Translations under genes and position numbers: made by a program
Shown here: one piece after another, positions 48,822 to 58,484 of the stretch
Numbering within the stretch: position 1 is the stretch's first letter
Layout of the letters: each line of letters begins with the position of its first letter
From: Paraburkholderia caledonica NBRC 102488
GTDB lineage: Bacteria; Pseudomonadota; Gammaproteobacteria; Burkholderiales; Burkholderiaceae
DNA length: 64,000 nucleotides
NCBI RefSeq assembly: GCF_000685095.1
Contig: NZ_BAYE01000002.1
Coordinates: 1-64,000 of the forward strand
Reading direction: 5' to 3'
The notes under the pieces: generated by a model
What the model was told of the DNA's origin: nothing
Databases searched by the model: none
The model's input: the letters and a program-made list of their open reading frames with translations, nothing else

Positions 48822-49691
48822 TCAGCCGGCGCGCCTGACGAGTTCGGTCAGCACTGTCTCATAGGCAGTGTTGCCCACTATATGTTCGTTTACGCCCGGC
48901 TCGAAATCGATCCAGCCCGAGTTGAAGCCGTCGAGCATTTCAATGCGTGGCGCCGGCCAGGCCGTGCCTTGCGCCTGAAACCGCGCTTCCCATTGATCGC
49001 GCGGCACCGCTTGCGCCTTTACTTCACGCTCTAGTACCCGGCCAAGCAACGCCGCGATTTCGTGCTGCGTGTATCGCTGCGGCCCCTCGATCTCGATCAC
49101 GCGCCGCCCCTGCCAGGACTGTGCAAGCGTATCTGCGACGACACGGCCAATATCGGCCGTCGCGACCATCGGATACGCTCGCTCGAGCGGATGAAGGAAA
49201 CTCGACATGACGCCCGTGTCGCGAGCCGGCGCGATGTCCCATAGCGAGTTTTCCATGAACCAGGCGGGCCGCATGATGGCGGTGGGCAACGGCAGGTCAG
49301 CGAGCGCCTCTTCGAGAATATGAACCTGCGTGATCAGCCCAAGGCCGGACACACGCTGGCCGCCAACCGACGACAATACCGCAACGCGCTCAGGCCGCGC
49401 CTGCGTCAGCGCTGCTTCGAGTACAGCGGCTCCGGCGTGTGCGCCCGGATAACCGGGCTCCGGCGCGAAGTTCGGCGCCATCATCACGAATACGCCTGTA
49501 GTGCCGCGAAATGCTGCGGCGAGCGCCTCGGCGTCCTCAAACGATGCGATCGCCACCTGGGCGCCACGCTCTTCCCACTGCGGGGCCTTCTCCTCGTCGC
49601 GCAAGACAGCGCGCACTTCATGGCCGGCAGCTAATAAAGCGCGGGCCGCCGCGCCGCCAACCTGCCCTGTAACACCGGTAATCGCATACAT
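48822..49691 (-). CDS. NAD(P)-binding NmrA-like oxidoreductase
   Basis: 289 residues, atypical SDR. Nucleotide-binding MYAITGVTGQVGGAAARALL, RAVLRDEEKAPQWEERGAQV, then VAVLSSVGGQR and IMRPAWFMENSLWDIAP. The catalytic Tyr-x3-Lys is missing, as in NmrA and quinone-reductase-like QorB proteins. Such proteins reduce quinones or sense NAD(P). Start at ATG 49691. No partner gene. Confidence 0.87.
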   Translation of the reverse strand: MYAITGVTGQVGGAAARALLAAGHEVRAVLRDEEKAPQWEERGAQVAIASFEDAEALAAAFRGTTGVFVMMAPNFAPEPGYPGAHAGAAVLEAALTQARPERVAVLSSVGGQRVSGLGLITQVHILEEALADLPLPTAIMRPAWFMENSLWDIAPARDTGVMSSFLHPLERAYPMVATADIGRVVADTLAQSWQGRRVIEIEGPQRYTQHEIAALLGRVLEREVKAQAVPRDQWEARFQAQGTAWPAPRIEMLDGFNSGWIDFEPGVNEHIVGNTAYETVLTELVRRAG

Positions 49692-49976
49692 GTTCGATCG
49701 CTCCTTAAATTGTGAATGCGGTAGTGCGAGGCATTCTCACCGTTTAATAAGCATTTCTCGATAGCATCGATATCATTTGTTCAATGACGAAATAGCATGC
49801 TTATGTTTCATGTTTGTTGCGCGTGAAAGCTGTGTGCTTATTTACCGGACAACGGTTCAACGTTTCGCGCCGCGCTCAACGCGGTTTGCACTGCGGTGTC
49901 TATGCTTGGTTGCAATGCAACAGACTTGATAGTTCAGTCCGTTGGTGTTTGAACCGCTGCGAACAAGGGGCTTTTC

Positions 49977-51824
49977 ATGTGCGGAATCGTAGGAGCAGTG
50001 GATCGGCGCGATGTCACTTCGATGCTGACCGAGGGATTGCGACGCCTCGAATATCGCGGCTACGACTCGTGCGGTATTGCCGTTCTTCAGCAAGGCGCGC
50101 TGCGGCGGGTGCGGAGTGTTGCGCGCGTTGCGAATCTTGCCGCAGAAGTTGCGCAAGCAAACTTGTCCGGAATGATCGGTATCGCACATACAAGATGGGC
50201 CACTCATGGTGCGCCCGTCGCAAGGAATGCACATCCGATCTTCTCCAGCGGCGAAATCGCCATCGTCCATAACGGCATCATCGAAAATCACGAGTCGCTG
50301 CGCGAAGAACTCAAAGTACTGGGCTACGTCTTCGAATCGGATACGGATACGGAAGTCGTCGCTCACCTGATTCATCATGCCTGGCAAAAAGAGAGACAGG
50401 AGCGAAAGGAGTCTTCGGGCGACCTGCTTTCGGCCGTGCGCCATGCGCTTGCACGGCTGCATGGCGCATACGCCATTGCGGTATTCGCGAGAAATGACCC
50501 GCACCGCGTTATCGGCGCGCGCGCGGGCTCGCCGCTCGTCGTCGGTCTCGGCGACCAGGGCAACTATCTGGCGTCTGACGCAATGGCGCTCGCCGGTACG
50601 GTCGAGAAGTTCATTTATCTGGAAGAAGGCGACATGGCCGAATTGACGCTGGACGGCGTGCGAGTCGTCGATCAGCGCGGCAATACCGTCCAGCGCGAAG
50701 TCAAGCTCCAACATTCGAACACCCACGCGGTTGAACTCGGCCCTTATCGGCATTACATGCATAAGGAGATCTTCGAGCAGCCCAGCGTGATTGCGGACGC
50801 AATTGAGGCGGTCCATTCGATCTCGGCTGACTTATTCGGACCCGGCGCAAGGCACGCTTTCCGCGAAATCGACTCGCTGCTGATCGTCGCGTGCGGCACG
50901 AGTTACTACGCGGGCATGACCGCAAAGTACTGGTTCGAATCGCTTGCCAAAGTACCGACGCAGGTAGAAGTCGCCAGCGAATACCGGTATCGCAGCAGTG
51001 TCGCCAATCCTCATACGCTAGTCGTGGTCGTGTCGCAGTCGGGCGAAACGGCGGACACCCTCGCGGCTCTGAAACATGCTCAATCGCAGGGACACCGGCA
51101 CACGCTGGCTATCTGCAACGTCGCAAGCAGCACGATGATGCGCCAGGCGCAATTCCAGCATCTGACGAGTGCCGGACCCGAAATCGGCGTGGCATCGACG
51201 AAAGCCTTTACGACCCAACTGGTCGCATTGTTTCTGCTGGCGCTTACGCTCAGTAAGCAGCGCGGGCGCCTTCCTGCGGCCCAGGAGGCCGAGTATCTGG
51301 ATCAGTTGCATCAGTTGCCGGCACACCTGAACAGCGTACTCGCGCTGGAAGCGCAAATCATTGCCTGGGCCGAAACGTTCGCGCGGACCGAGCATGCGCT
51401 CTTTCTCGGGCGCGGCTTGCACTATCCAATCGCCTTGGAGGGCGCTTTAAAGCTGAAGGAGATCTCATACGTACATGCCGAAGCCTATCCGGCCGGCGAG
51501 TTGAAGCACGGACCGCTCGCGCTGGTGACAAGCCAGATGCCGGTTGTGGCGATCGCCCCCAACGACGCACTGCTCGACAAGCTGAAATCGAACATACAGG
51601 AAGTGCGGGCGCGCAGCGGCCAATTGTATGTATTCGCAGACCAGGATTCGCAGATTGCGAGCGAAGATGGCCTCCGGGTAATCCGCATGCCGAAGCACTA
51701 CGGCTGTTTGTCGCCGATTCTGCACGTCGTGCCGTTGCAGCTGCTTGCGTATCACACGGCCTGCGCGCGCGGCACCGATGTCGACAAGCCGCGCAATCTG
51801 GCGAAGTCGGTCACTGTCGAATGA
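49977..51824 (+). CDS. glmS: glutamine-fructose-6-phosphate aminotransferase
   Basis: 615 residues. The N-terminal Ntn glutaminase starts [20 protein letters not shown] with the catalytic Cys as residue 2 before Met removal; [16 protein letters not shown] and [15 protein letters not shown] follow. Two SIS sugar-binding domains (about 290-600) contain [30 protein letters not shown] and the C-terminal [19 protein letters not shown] lid. Makes glucosamine-6-phosphate for peptidoglycan and LPS. glmU does not adjoin, so this may be a second copy linked to surface sugars. Confidence 0.95.
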   Translation: MCGIVGAVDRRDVTSMLTEGLRRLEYRGYDSCGIAVLQQGALRRVRSVARVANLAAEVAQANLSGMIGIAHTRWATHGAPVARNAHPIFSSGEIAIVHNGIIENHESLREELKVLGYVFESDTDTEVVAHLIHHAWQKERQERKESSGDLLSAVRHALARLHGAYAIAVFARNDPHRVIGARAGSPLVVGLGDQGNYLASDAMALAGTVEKFIYLEEGDMAELTLDGVRVVDQRGNTVQREVKLQHSNTHAVELGPYRHYMHKEIFEQPSVIADAIEAVHSISADLFGPGARHAFREIDSLLIVACGTSYYAGMTAKYWFESLAKVPTQVEVASEYRYRSSVANPHTLVVVVSQSGETADTLAALKHAQSQGHRHTLAICNVASSTMMRQAQFQHLTSAGPEIGVASTKAFTTQLVALFLLALTLSKQRGRLPAAQEAEYLDQLHQLPAHLNSVLALEAQIIAWAETFARTEHALFLGRGLHYPIALEGALKLKEISYVHAEAYPAGELKHGPLALVTSQMPVVAIAPNDALLDKLKSNIQEVRARSGQLYVFADQDSQIASEDGLRVIRMPKHYGCLSPILHVVPLQLLAYHTACARGTDVDKPRNLAKSVTVE

Positions 51825-51956
51825 GGCATAGCGCACAGATGCGTTGACAGTTTGTGTGTACAAGCAAACGGATGCACGACGACGAACGTGCGCCGCACAT
51901 GTAATTTGAATTCATTGAGCCGGCCAACGCCGACTTGATAGCGCGAGGAAGCAAGC

Positions 51957-53483
51957 ATGCAGATTTATCCGATCAATCCAGGCTTTACGGTGGGAGCGTG
52001 CTTCGAACTCGCCGTGCAGCCGAACACGCGCTTTAGCGTTGCCCTCTATCAGCAACAGGACGACGACTCGCTGACGAGTCTGTGCGGCGTTGTTGTCGAA
52101 GGCAAAAACGGTGTGACGGCCACGTTGAAGGACGGCAAGTACTTGTTCGAATCCACGGGCAATAACGTGCGGATGCGCTTCGACGAGGACTGGAACTGGC
52201 CGACCATCACAATCCGGCCGAACATGACCGATCTGGAGACCGGCGCCTATGTAGCGATCGCCTATGAAGTCGATGCCGACGGCAAGCCCACTTACGAGCT
52301 CGGGCAGTCGTGCGCCGCGCATCGGCCGATATTCGCAGCACGCCCCGACAGCGACAGCATGGCGCTCGTCATCGCCCGTCCGCGCAATCCGACAGCGGCT
52401 CTTGCCTACATCGTGCCTACGGCTACCTATCACGCGTATAACTCGACGGGCGGCGGCAGCTTCTACGACGATCGTGTCCACCGCTATCGGGCAGCGAATA
52501 AAGTCAGCCTGCGTCGCCCTGGCGGCGGGCTAGGTGCACGGCTCGGCGAACCGGTCGATCCGTACGACACGCGCTCGACCCGTCAACAGTTTGCACACTG
52601 GGACGCCAAGTTCATCCGCTGGCTGCGCAAGGAAGGCATTGCCTGCGACTTCTACACGGATCTCGACCTTCACAGCGCGACTGCCCTCGACCTGACACGC
52701 TACCGCTGCATGCTGAGCGTTGGTCACCACGAGTACTGGAGCGAAGAAATGCGCGCGCACGTCGCGTATTTCCTCACGCAAGGCGGAAACCTTGCAGTTT
52801 TCAGCGGCAATACGTGTTATCGGCCCGTAAGGTTCGTCGGCTCTGAGCCCGGTCAGCTCACCGAGATGCGCAAGCTCGCGGACAACTGGGACGTGCTCAA
52901 GGAGCGGATCGATCTCGATCCGCGTGTAAGCGGCAATGAAAGCAATCTGATAGGACTGACTTATAAGCACGGTGGCGGCCACTGGGGTACATGGTCGCGC
53001 TGGCGTCGCCGATGGGTCAAATGCGAGCGTCGAGCGGTCGGCTTTACCGTCAAGCGGCCAGAACATTGGATATTCGCCGGTACTCAGTTGCAAAAGGATG
53101 ACACGTTTGGCGCGGAAGATCGTCTCGTCGGATATGAGGCCGACGGCATCCCGCCCGAATGGAGTGACGATGCGTTCGACACGCTGGCCATTACAGACCC
53201 GCTCGCTGGCTGGGAGATGGGCGGAGCAGGCGCGATCGGTATCTTCCGTCCGTTGCTTCGTGACGGTCGCCGCAGCGTGGGAGAAGTGTTTAACGTAGGT
53301 ACGACCGACTGGGCTCGCGCGCTAATGGATCGCGCGGCGAAGAGCAATGTCGTAGTCCAGCAGATTACCCGCAACGTGATCCGCAGATACGCAGGACTCG
53401 AAGCGGCAGATGAATTGCCGCGGCATGCTTCGGAGACGGTCAGCTCGGCAAAGGAGGCTGCATTGCACTCCGACGCCGGTTGA
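51957..53483 (+). CDS. N,N-dimethylformamidase beta-subunit-like protein
   Basis: 508 residues. The central part AYIVPTATYHAYNSTGGGSF-YDDR, DFYTDLDLHSATALDLTRYR, MLSVGHHEYWSEEMRAHVAY and LAVFSGNTCYRPVRF matches the large-subunit domain of DMFase, a glutamine-amidotransferase-like fold. The N-terminal 130 residues look like a beta-sandwich. No small alpha subunit gene is present, so DMF hydrolysis is unlikely; the domain also occurs in proteins of unknown role. No signal peptide. About 130 bases after glmS. Confidence 0.75.
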   Translation: MQIYPINPGFTVGACFELAVQPNTRFSVALYQQQDDDSLTSLCGVVVEGKNGVTATLKDGKYLFESTGNNVRMRFDEDWNWPTITIRPNMTDLETGAYVAIAYEVDADGKPTYELGQSCAAHRPIFAARPDSDSMALVIARPRNPTAALAYIVPTATYHAYNSTGGGSFYDDRVHRYRAANKVSLRRPGGGLGARLGEPVDPYDTRSTRQQFAHWDAKFIRWLRKEGIACDFYTDLDLHSATALDLTRYRCMLSVGHHEYWSEEMRAHVAYFLTQGGNLAVFSGNTCYRPVRFVGSEPGQLTEMRKLADNWDVLKERIDLDPRVSGNESNLIGLTYKHGGGHWGTWSRWRRRWVKCERRAVGFTVKRPEHWIFAGTQLQKDDTFGAEDRLVGYEADGIPPEWSDDAFDTLAITDPLAGWEMGGAGAIGIFRPLLRDGRRSVGEVFNVGTTDWARALMDRAAKSNVVVQQITRNVIRRYAGLEAADELPRHASETVSSAKEAALHSDAG

Positions 53484-53959
53484 GCGGTACGCCGTGTACG
53501 GAACGAAAGCAATGACCGATGCGCACTTGATGTTGTCGGACGGTGACGCGATCGGGCAATACCTGGCTTACCGATGTGGCGGCGGAAATTACTTCGGTTT
53601 CCTACTCATATTTCCTTAAGGTTCACGGATGACGCTCTCTTCTTGCCTCGCTTTCAGCGGATTTAGAGGCTTTTTCAGGTAATGAAGTTGAACTTTCAAC
53701 GCCTCGGCGTTCGCTCTCCCGCACTGAGCGGCACGTTTTAACGCACGTCTGCGTTGTCAGCCAAGGTTGGCTGTTCGAGGCTGAATTTAGGTGAGCACGC
53801 AACCAGCCTTACAGCGTATCCTTTCATTTAACTCCCAGCGAAGAAAGATTGCGTGAGCATCGTCCGCGACGCTTCTTCGCCCACGTCCCTATAAAGCACT
53901 GTCATACCGGACCGGCATTCAACCAATAAATCGTTAGACCTTGAACAACAGGAGACAGC
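53484..53959. other. about 475-base region without a gene
   Basis: Contains a short inverted repeat CAGCCAA-GG-TTGGCTG near 53760 and a T-rich stretch. It probably holds the promoter of the AraC-type gene; AACAGGAGACAGC before 53960 is its ribosome binding site. Confidence 0.4.
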
Positions 53960-54700
53960 ATGAATAAGGTCGGCCCAGCTAGTTGCCTCCTACCAACTGA
54001 TAATGCGGCACAAGTGCTTCGTCTAATTAATACGAATGCACATATTGATATTGTTTCCAGCCATGATCTTGAAGTCGGCCTTGACGAAATCGCTCTCGAA
54101 AGCGTCGCTGCTGGAAGTACTGCGGCTATTCGCCGCCGCCCACACGGTGGTACCGATCAGTTGCAGATGCTTATTGCGCCCGATACGGATGCAACGCTTG
54201 CGTCTATCGTCAGGTCCACTCTGGATTGTCAAGACTTAATTGCGCCCGTATGGATCCTGGACCACACAGATCATGGCGCAGTCATTGCCCGACCTGCAGA
54301 AATACGCATCAGCTTCTTTCCATACTCAAGTCCTTTAAGTTCTGCAAAGTCGGGAGCACCGAAAAAGGAAGACGAGAAAATCCACGCTTCCGCGCAATGG
54401 CTCACCGAAAACTGCGAGCACGACATTTCGATCGCCGAGGTCGCTCAAGCCGCTGCTATGAGCGAGCGGACTTTTCTGCGCAGATTCCGGCAGCAGATCG
54501 GCACGACACCCTCCGAGTATTTGCTGAGAGCACGTCTCGAGCGCTCGTGCCGCTTGCTGGCCGAGGGTGATCTGCCCGTCGACAAGATTGCGCGCCGCAG
54601 TGGCATGGGCAATGGATCGCAGCTCGCGAAGCTATTTCGCAAACGTTTCAGGGTCTCGCCAACAGAATTCCGCCGCCGCGCCCGCACAGGTACCGCCTGA
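53960..54700 (+). CDS. AraC-family regulator 1
   Basis: 246 residues. The C-terminal two-HTH domain (about 145-240) is clear: QWLTENCEHDISIAEVAQAA, AMSERTFLRRFRQQIGTTPS-EYLLRARLER, DKIARRSGMGNGSQLAKLFR-KRFRVSPTEFRRR. The N-terminal part is short and resembles a reduced DJ-1/PfpI-like domain of GlxA-type regulators. A related regulator follows at 55084, so they are probably duplicates. May control the polysaccharide genes downstream; not proven. Confidence 0.85.
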   Translation: MNKVGPASCLLPTDNAAQVLRLINTNAHIDIVSSHDLEVGLDEIALESVAAGSTAAIRRRPHGGTDQLQMLIAPDTDATLASIVRSTLDCQDLIAPVWILDHTDHGAVIARPAEIRISFFPYSSPLSSAKSGAPKKEDEKIHASAQWLTENCEHDISIAEVAQAAAMSERTFLRRFRQQIGTTPSEYLLRARLERSCRLLAEGDLPVDKIARRSGMGNGSQLAKLFRKRFRVSPTEFRRRARTGTA

Positions 54701-54712
54701 GCGAGAGTAGCC

Positions 54713-54925
54713 ATGCAAGCAGGCGGGCCGCAAGGCAATTGGCGTGATCTGCCGTTGGCATCGCGTGCCGAAAGGTTCGCGTTCACGTCGATATTGATTG
54801 GGTTTGCAACTGTTTATGTTTTAGCAGTGGTTGTCGTTTTCGCGGTCGTGGCGATCGTAATGATTCCGCTACGGATCGTAGCGACGATTGCAACAGCTGT
54901 CAGGGCCGCAATGCGGCATGAATGA
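54713..54925 (+). CDS. small membrane protein (70 aa)
   Basis: Begins 12 bases after the AraC-type gene. MQAGGPQGNWRDLPLASRAE, then two hydrophobic helices (FTSILIGFATVYVLAVVVVF, VVAIVMIPLRIVATIATAV). Two-helix membrane protein without a known motif. May be co-transcribed with its neighbours. Confidence 0.55.
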   Translation: MQAGGPQGNWRDLPLASRAERFAFTSILIGFATVYVLAVVVVFAVVAIVMIPLRIVATIATAVRAAMRHE

Positions 54926-55083
54926 CGGCGTTTCGAAGGGCCGCGTATTGGCGATGCGCGACAAGCAAATGGCGGCTGTGCCGCCGATTGGGCGGAAGTT
55001 TGTCCAATCCGCTGTTACTACAATCCAGCTATCGTCTGACCGGCTATGTGCATTTGATAAATATATTGGGAGCCCTAATCGTG

Positions 55084-56037
55084 ATGGATCTTGTTGAATT
55101 CTCGAGTCTGCGTGTCAATGAGAAAATCGACTACTCACAACCGTCGAAGCACATTGGCCTTCTCGTGTCCCAGAACTTCTTCACGGCGACCGCGGGCGCC
55201 ATTGGGGACGCTTTCCGTCTGGCTAACGCGGCGGAACTCGCCAGGGGCGAGCAGGCGCCCTACCATCTAACCGTATTGTCGGACCAGGGTGGCCTTGTTA
55301 CCAGTTCCTGCGGTATTTCCATTGGCACGGAACAACTTAATCATTACAGCATCAGCGACTTCCATGCGTTCTTCGTGGCGTGCCGCGACACGGCGGTGAC
55401 AACCGAGCCGACCGATCGCCTTCATTCGTGGATTACCCGTCAGGGAGCCATTGCATCGCTTCGCATTACGCAAGGCTCGAAGCTCGCGGTGGTTTATAAG
55501 AACGCGTCGCGGCTCGCAGTACCCGTCGTTCTGTTCGACGACGAGGTTGCCGGGCCGCGCGCGAGCGGCGCGACACCAGCTGAATTGGCCGTCGCCCAGA
55601 TCGAGCGCGACCTCGGCCCGCAGATTGCCCGCAAGGTCGCTCTCGACCTGCAGAGCAATGCCATCAAGCCCACGAGGCCCCGCGAAGGCGATGCGAAGTC
55701 GCTCACCACGGCGAGCAAGGTTCGAGAGTCGGCGCGCTGGATAAAAGAAAACTACAGCAAGCCGATTTCCGTTGCACAGGCAGCGGAATCCGCGGCAATG
55801 AGCAAGCGTAATTTCCGGCGTCGCTTCAAACAGGAGTTCGGCATGACGCCGCTGGAGTACCTGCTGCGCACGCGGTTTGAAGTTGTCCGCGCAATGCTGA
55901 GTTCCACCAACGTTCCGATCGGGAAGATTGCACGACGGTGCGGAATGGGCGACGGCAACCGGCTAGGCCGTCTTTTCAAGGAAAGGTACGGCATGTCGCC
56001 CACCGAATTCCGCGCACAGCGTCACCTGATCCTGTAG
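55084..56037 (+). CDS. AraC-family regulator 2 (GlxA-like)
   Basis: 317 residues from ATG 55084. N-terminal DJ-1/PfpI-like part (IGLLVSQNFFTATAGAIGDA, CGISIGTEQLNHYSISDFHA) lacks an obvious catalytic Cys. C-terminal AraC domain: RWIKENYSKPISVAQAAESA, AMSKRNFRRRFKQEFGMTPL-EYLLRTRFE, GKIARRCGMGDGNRLGRLFK-ERYGMSPTEFR. It is 60 % or so similar by eye to regulator 1 in that domain. The polysaccharide flippase gene begins 46 bases after its stop. Confidence 0.87.
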   Translation: MDLVEFSSLRVNEKIDYSQPSKHIGLLVSQNFFTATAGAIGDAFRLANAAELARGEQAPYHLTVLSDQGGLVTSSCGISIGTEQLNHYSISDFHAFFVACRDTAVTTEPTDRLHSWITRQGAIASLRITQGSKLAVVYKNASRLAVPVVLFDDEVAGPRASGATPAELAVAQIERDLGPQIARKVALDLQSNAIKPTRPREGDAKSLTTASKVRESARWIKENYSKPISVAQAAESAAMSKRNFRRRFKQEFGMTPLEYLLRTRFEVVRAMLSSTNVPIGKIARRCGMGDGNRLGRLFKERYGMSPTEFRAQRHLIL

Positions 56038-56083
56038 AGCGGCTTACGCAAGAGGAAAGCCACATCGCACCAGACCAATTTTT

Positions 56084-57388
56084 ATGACTACTCCGATTCG
56101 TAAGACGCTGCTTTATCTCATTCTCATCCAGGGCGGCAACTATATCGTACCGTTGCTGATGTTGCCGTATCTGGGTCATGTACTCGGTGCGAGAGAGTTC
56201 GGGGTACTGGCCTATTGTCAGGCGGTTGCGCAATACATGGTCTTGTTGACTGACTACGGCTTCAACTTCACGGCAACGAGGCTCGTCTCCGTGAACCGCG
56301 GCGACCCTCGCGGATTGGCCGAGGTCTACACGAGTACTTCGGCTGCGCGCCTCGTGCTCGTCGTGGGAGCACTTGTGCTGATCGTTGCGGGTGTGTTGTT
56401 CGTGCCCGACCTGCGAGAGCATGTTGACGTGCTGGCCGCGTTGTTTCTCGGGATCGTCGCCAACGCCGTCACGCCGATATGGCTGTTCCAAGGCCTGGAG
56501 CGCATGCGCGCGTTAGTCTTGCCGACATTTCTTTCGCGGCTCGTCGGACTGGCCTTCGTGTATCTCGCCGTAAGAGGTCCGGGCGACGCGGCGCTTGCCG
56601 CACTGGGCGTGAGTCTCGGCAATGTGCTGCTCGCGATCTGTGCGCTGTGGATTCTCCATCGCAATCGACTGGTGAACCTCGTCGGTACATCCACGAGAAA
56701 GATCGTCGAGGCGCTGAAAGACGGGTTTCCACTTTTTCTCTCTTTCGTATTGATCAGCTTTTATGTGAACTTCAATTCCATCCTGTTGAATTACTTTCAC
56801 GGACCGGAAGTAGTCGGCCAGTTCGCAATGGCGGACAAGATCCGCGTGGCGGCGCAAGCCATGTTCATGGTGATCAGCCAGGCTTTCTATCCACGCATCA
56901 GCCAATACCATGCAACCGACCCGCAAGCCGCGCAGCGTTTGATGCGTATGGCAATGCTTGCCGTGTTCTCGACTTCGATCAGCCTCTTTATCGGTATCGA
57001 ATTGCTCGCGGCGTGGGGCATCGAAACGTGGATTGGGCCGCAGTTTCACGCGTCGATTCCTCTGCTGAGGCTCGAGGCCGTGTTGCCGCCGATCATCAGC
57101 GTGGCAGTCGTATTCGGCGACCTGGGACTGCTCGCTCAAGGACGGGCGCGCTCACTGACCAATGTGTTTGTCGGCGCAACGGTTCTGCATCTTCTCTATG
57201 TCGTGCCACTCACTCGCTACGGCGGCGCCAAAGGGACGATCGTGGCCGTGATCGTGACCGAAGTGGTCGGCGCAGTGGCCTTCGTGTGGCTGTATTTTCG
57301 CGGCGTCGCTCCCACTTCGCGCGGTGCGGGTCTGTTGCCCGGTGCGCCGTCAGCGGGCCAGGAGCCACGCGGCGCAGATGCGGGTTGA
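56084..57388 (+). CDS. Wzx-type polysaccharide flippase
   Basis: 434 residues, 12 expected helices, MOP/RfbX superfamily. It opens RKTLLYLILIQGGNYIVPLL-MLPYLGHVLG with GAREFGVLAYCQAVAQYMVL, the usual Wzx start; PIWLFQGLERMRALVLPTF is a further family mark. It moves lipid-linked sugar repeat units across the inner membrane. A glycosyltransferase follows 36 bases later, but wzy and wzz are not here, so this is a partial set. Confidence 0.87.
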   Translation: MTTPIRKTLLYLILIQGGNYIVPLLMLPYLGHVLGAREFGVLAYCQAVAQYMVLLTDYGFNFTATRLVSVNRGDPRGLAEVYTSTSAARLVLVVGALVLIVAGVLFVPDLREHVDVLAALFLGIVANAVTPIWLFQGLERMRALVLPTFLSRLVGLAFVYLAVRGPGDAALAALGVSLGNVLLAICALWILHRNRLVNLVGTSTRKIVEALKDGFPLFLSFVLISFYVNFNSILLNYFHGPEVVGQFAMADKIRVAAQAMFMVISQAFYPRISQYHATDPQAAQRLMRMAMLAVFSTSISLFIGIELLAAWGIETWIGPQFHASIPLLRLEAVLPPIISVAVVFGDLGLLAQGRARSLTNVFVGATVLHLLYVVPLTRYGGAKGTIVAVIVTEVVGAVAFVWLYFRGVAPTSRGAGLLPGAPSAGQEPRGADAG

Positions 57389-57424
57389 GTGCGGTTCTGG
57401 TTCATCAAACAAACAAGGTGCCCT

Positions 57425-58384
57425 ATGTCAGCTTTTTCCATCATCGTGCCGGCTTATAACGTGCAGGCCTATCTCGACGATGCGCTCGCAAGCATCGCCG
57501 GCCAGTCCTTCACGGATTTCGAAGCGATCATCGTGGATGACGGCTCCACGGATGGCACCGCCGCGATTGCGCAGCGCTATTGCGATAGCGACCCGCGTTT
57601 CACCTATGTCTATCAGCCCAACCGTGGGCAATCCGCGGCGCGCAATCTGGGCACCTCGCTCGCGACCGGCTCCTATGTGTACTACATGGACAGCGACGAC
57701 ATTATCGACACCGACACGTTGAGCGTGTGCCATCGGGAATTCAGCAATCCCCAGATCGACGCCGTCATGTTCGAGGCTGCTGTGTTCCCGAACGACGCGC
57801 CCATGTACAAGCAGGAAGTGAATGGTTACCGGCGGCCGCTGGGAACCGCGACGTTCTGGTCGGATGAGTTCGTCGTCGAGTCGTTGCGGCAAGGACGCTA
57901 TTTCGTATCGCCATGCTGCTTCATTACGCGACGTTCGGCGATCGGAAGCCTCCGCTTTCTGGAAGGCATCGTGTACGAAGACAATCACTTCTTCGCGGCA
58001 TTGCTGCTGCAACAACGGATCAAGCTGGCCGTGCTGAATCAGGCGCTATTCAAAAGACGCCTGCGAATGGATTCGACAATGTTCACGACGAAAACGCTGC
58101 ACCATTACAACAGCATGTACCGGCTGCTTCACGAAATGTCGGAGCTGTCGTTCATTGCGCTCGATCCGCCGGCGCGCGCGAGGATCAAGCAGGAGATCAT
58201 CGGCAAGACGCTGGGCGATCTGCATTTCGCAAGCGCGATGGTCGGCCCCGATTTCAAACTGCGAAGCATGAACGTGGCAGCGACATGGTACGTCGCCACT
58301 CATATCTCGCCGCGCCTCTTCTCCGCGAAGCGTCTTTTGCTCGCGCTCGTGCCGGAGCTATATCGGCTGAAGCCGGAACTTTGA
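57425..58384 (+). CDS. family 2 glycosyltransferase
   Basis: 319 residues from ATG 57425. GT-A fold: FSIIVPAYNVQAYLDDALAS, IIVDDGSTDGTAAIAQRYCD, NRGQSAARNLGTSLATGSYV and the nucleotide-metal DxD as MDSDD. The later part (YEDNHFFAALLLQQRIKLAV) holds the ED general-base region of GT2. It adds a sugar to a lipid-linked carrier or surface glycan. Same operon as the flippase. Confidence 0.9.
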   Translation: MSAFSIIVPAYNVQAYLDDALASIAGQSFTDFEAIIVDDGSTDGTAAIAQRYCDSDPRFTYVYQPNRGQSAARNLGTSLATGSYVYYMDSDDIIDTDTLSVCHREFSNPQIDAVMFEAAVFPNDAPMYKQEVNGYRRPLGTATFWSDEFVVESLRQGRYFVSPCCFITRRSAIGSLRFLEGIVYEDNHFFAALLLQQRIKLAVLNQALFKRRLRMDSTMFTTKTLHHYNSMYRLLHEMSELSFIALDPPARARIKQEIIGKTLGDLHFASAMVGPDFKLRSMNVAATWYVATHISPRLFSAKRLLLALVPELYRLKPEL

Positions 58385-58399
58385 TCGATCGTGGATTGG

Positions 58400-58429
58400 T
58401 GTGCGCCGCAATTGCCTTAACGGCGCACA
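58400..58429. terminator. hairpin between convergent genes
   Basis: TGTGCGCCG (58400-58408) and CGGCGCACA (58421-58429) make a perfect 9-base stem with 12-base loop, between the glycosyltransferase and the convergent LysR gene. No T-run follows on the plus strand. Confidence 0.6.
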
Positions 58430-58484
58430 GCCAGACGCCCCGAGAAAAACATGTTGTGATGCCTGTTGATGGCGAATGCCTGCG

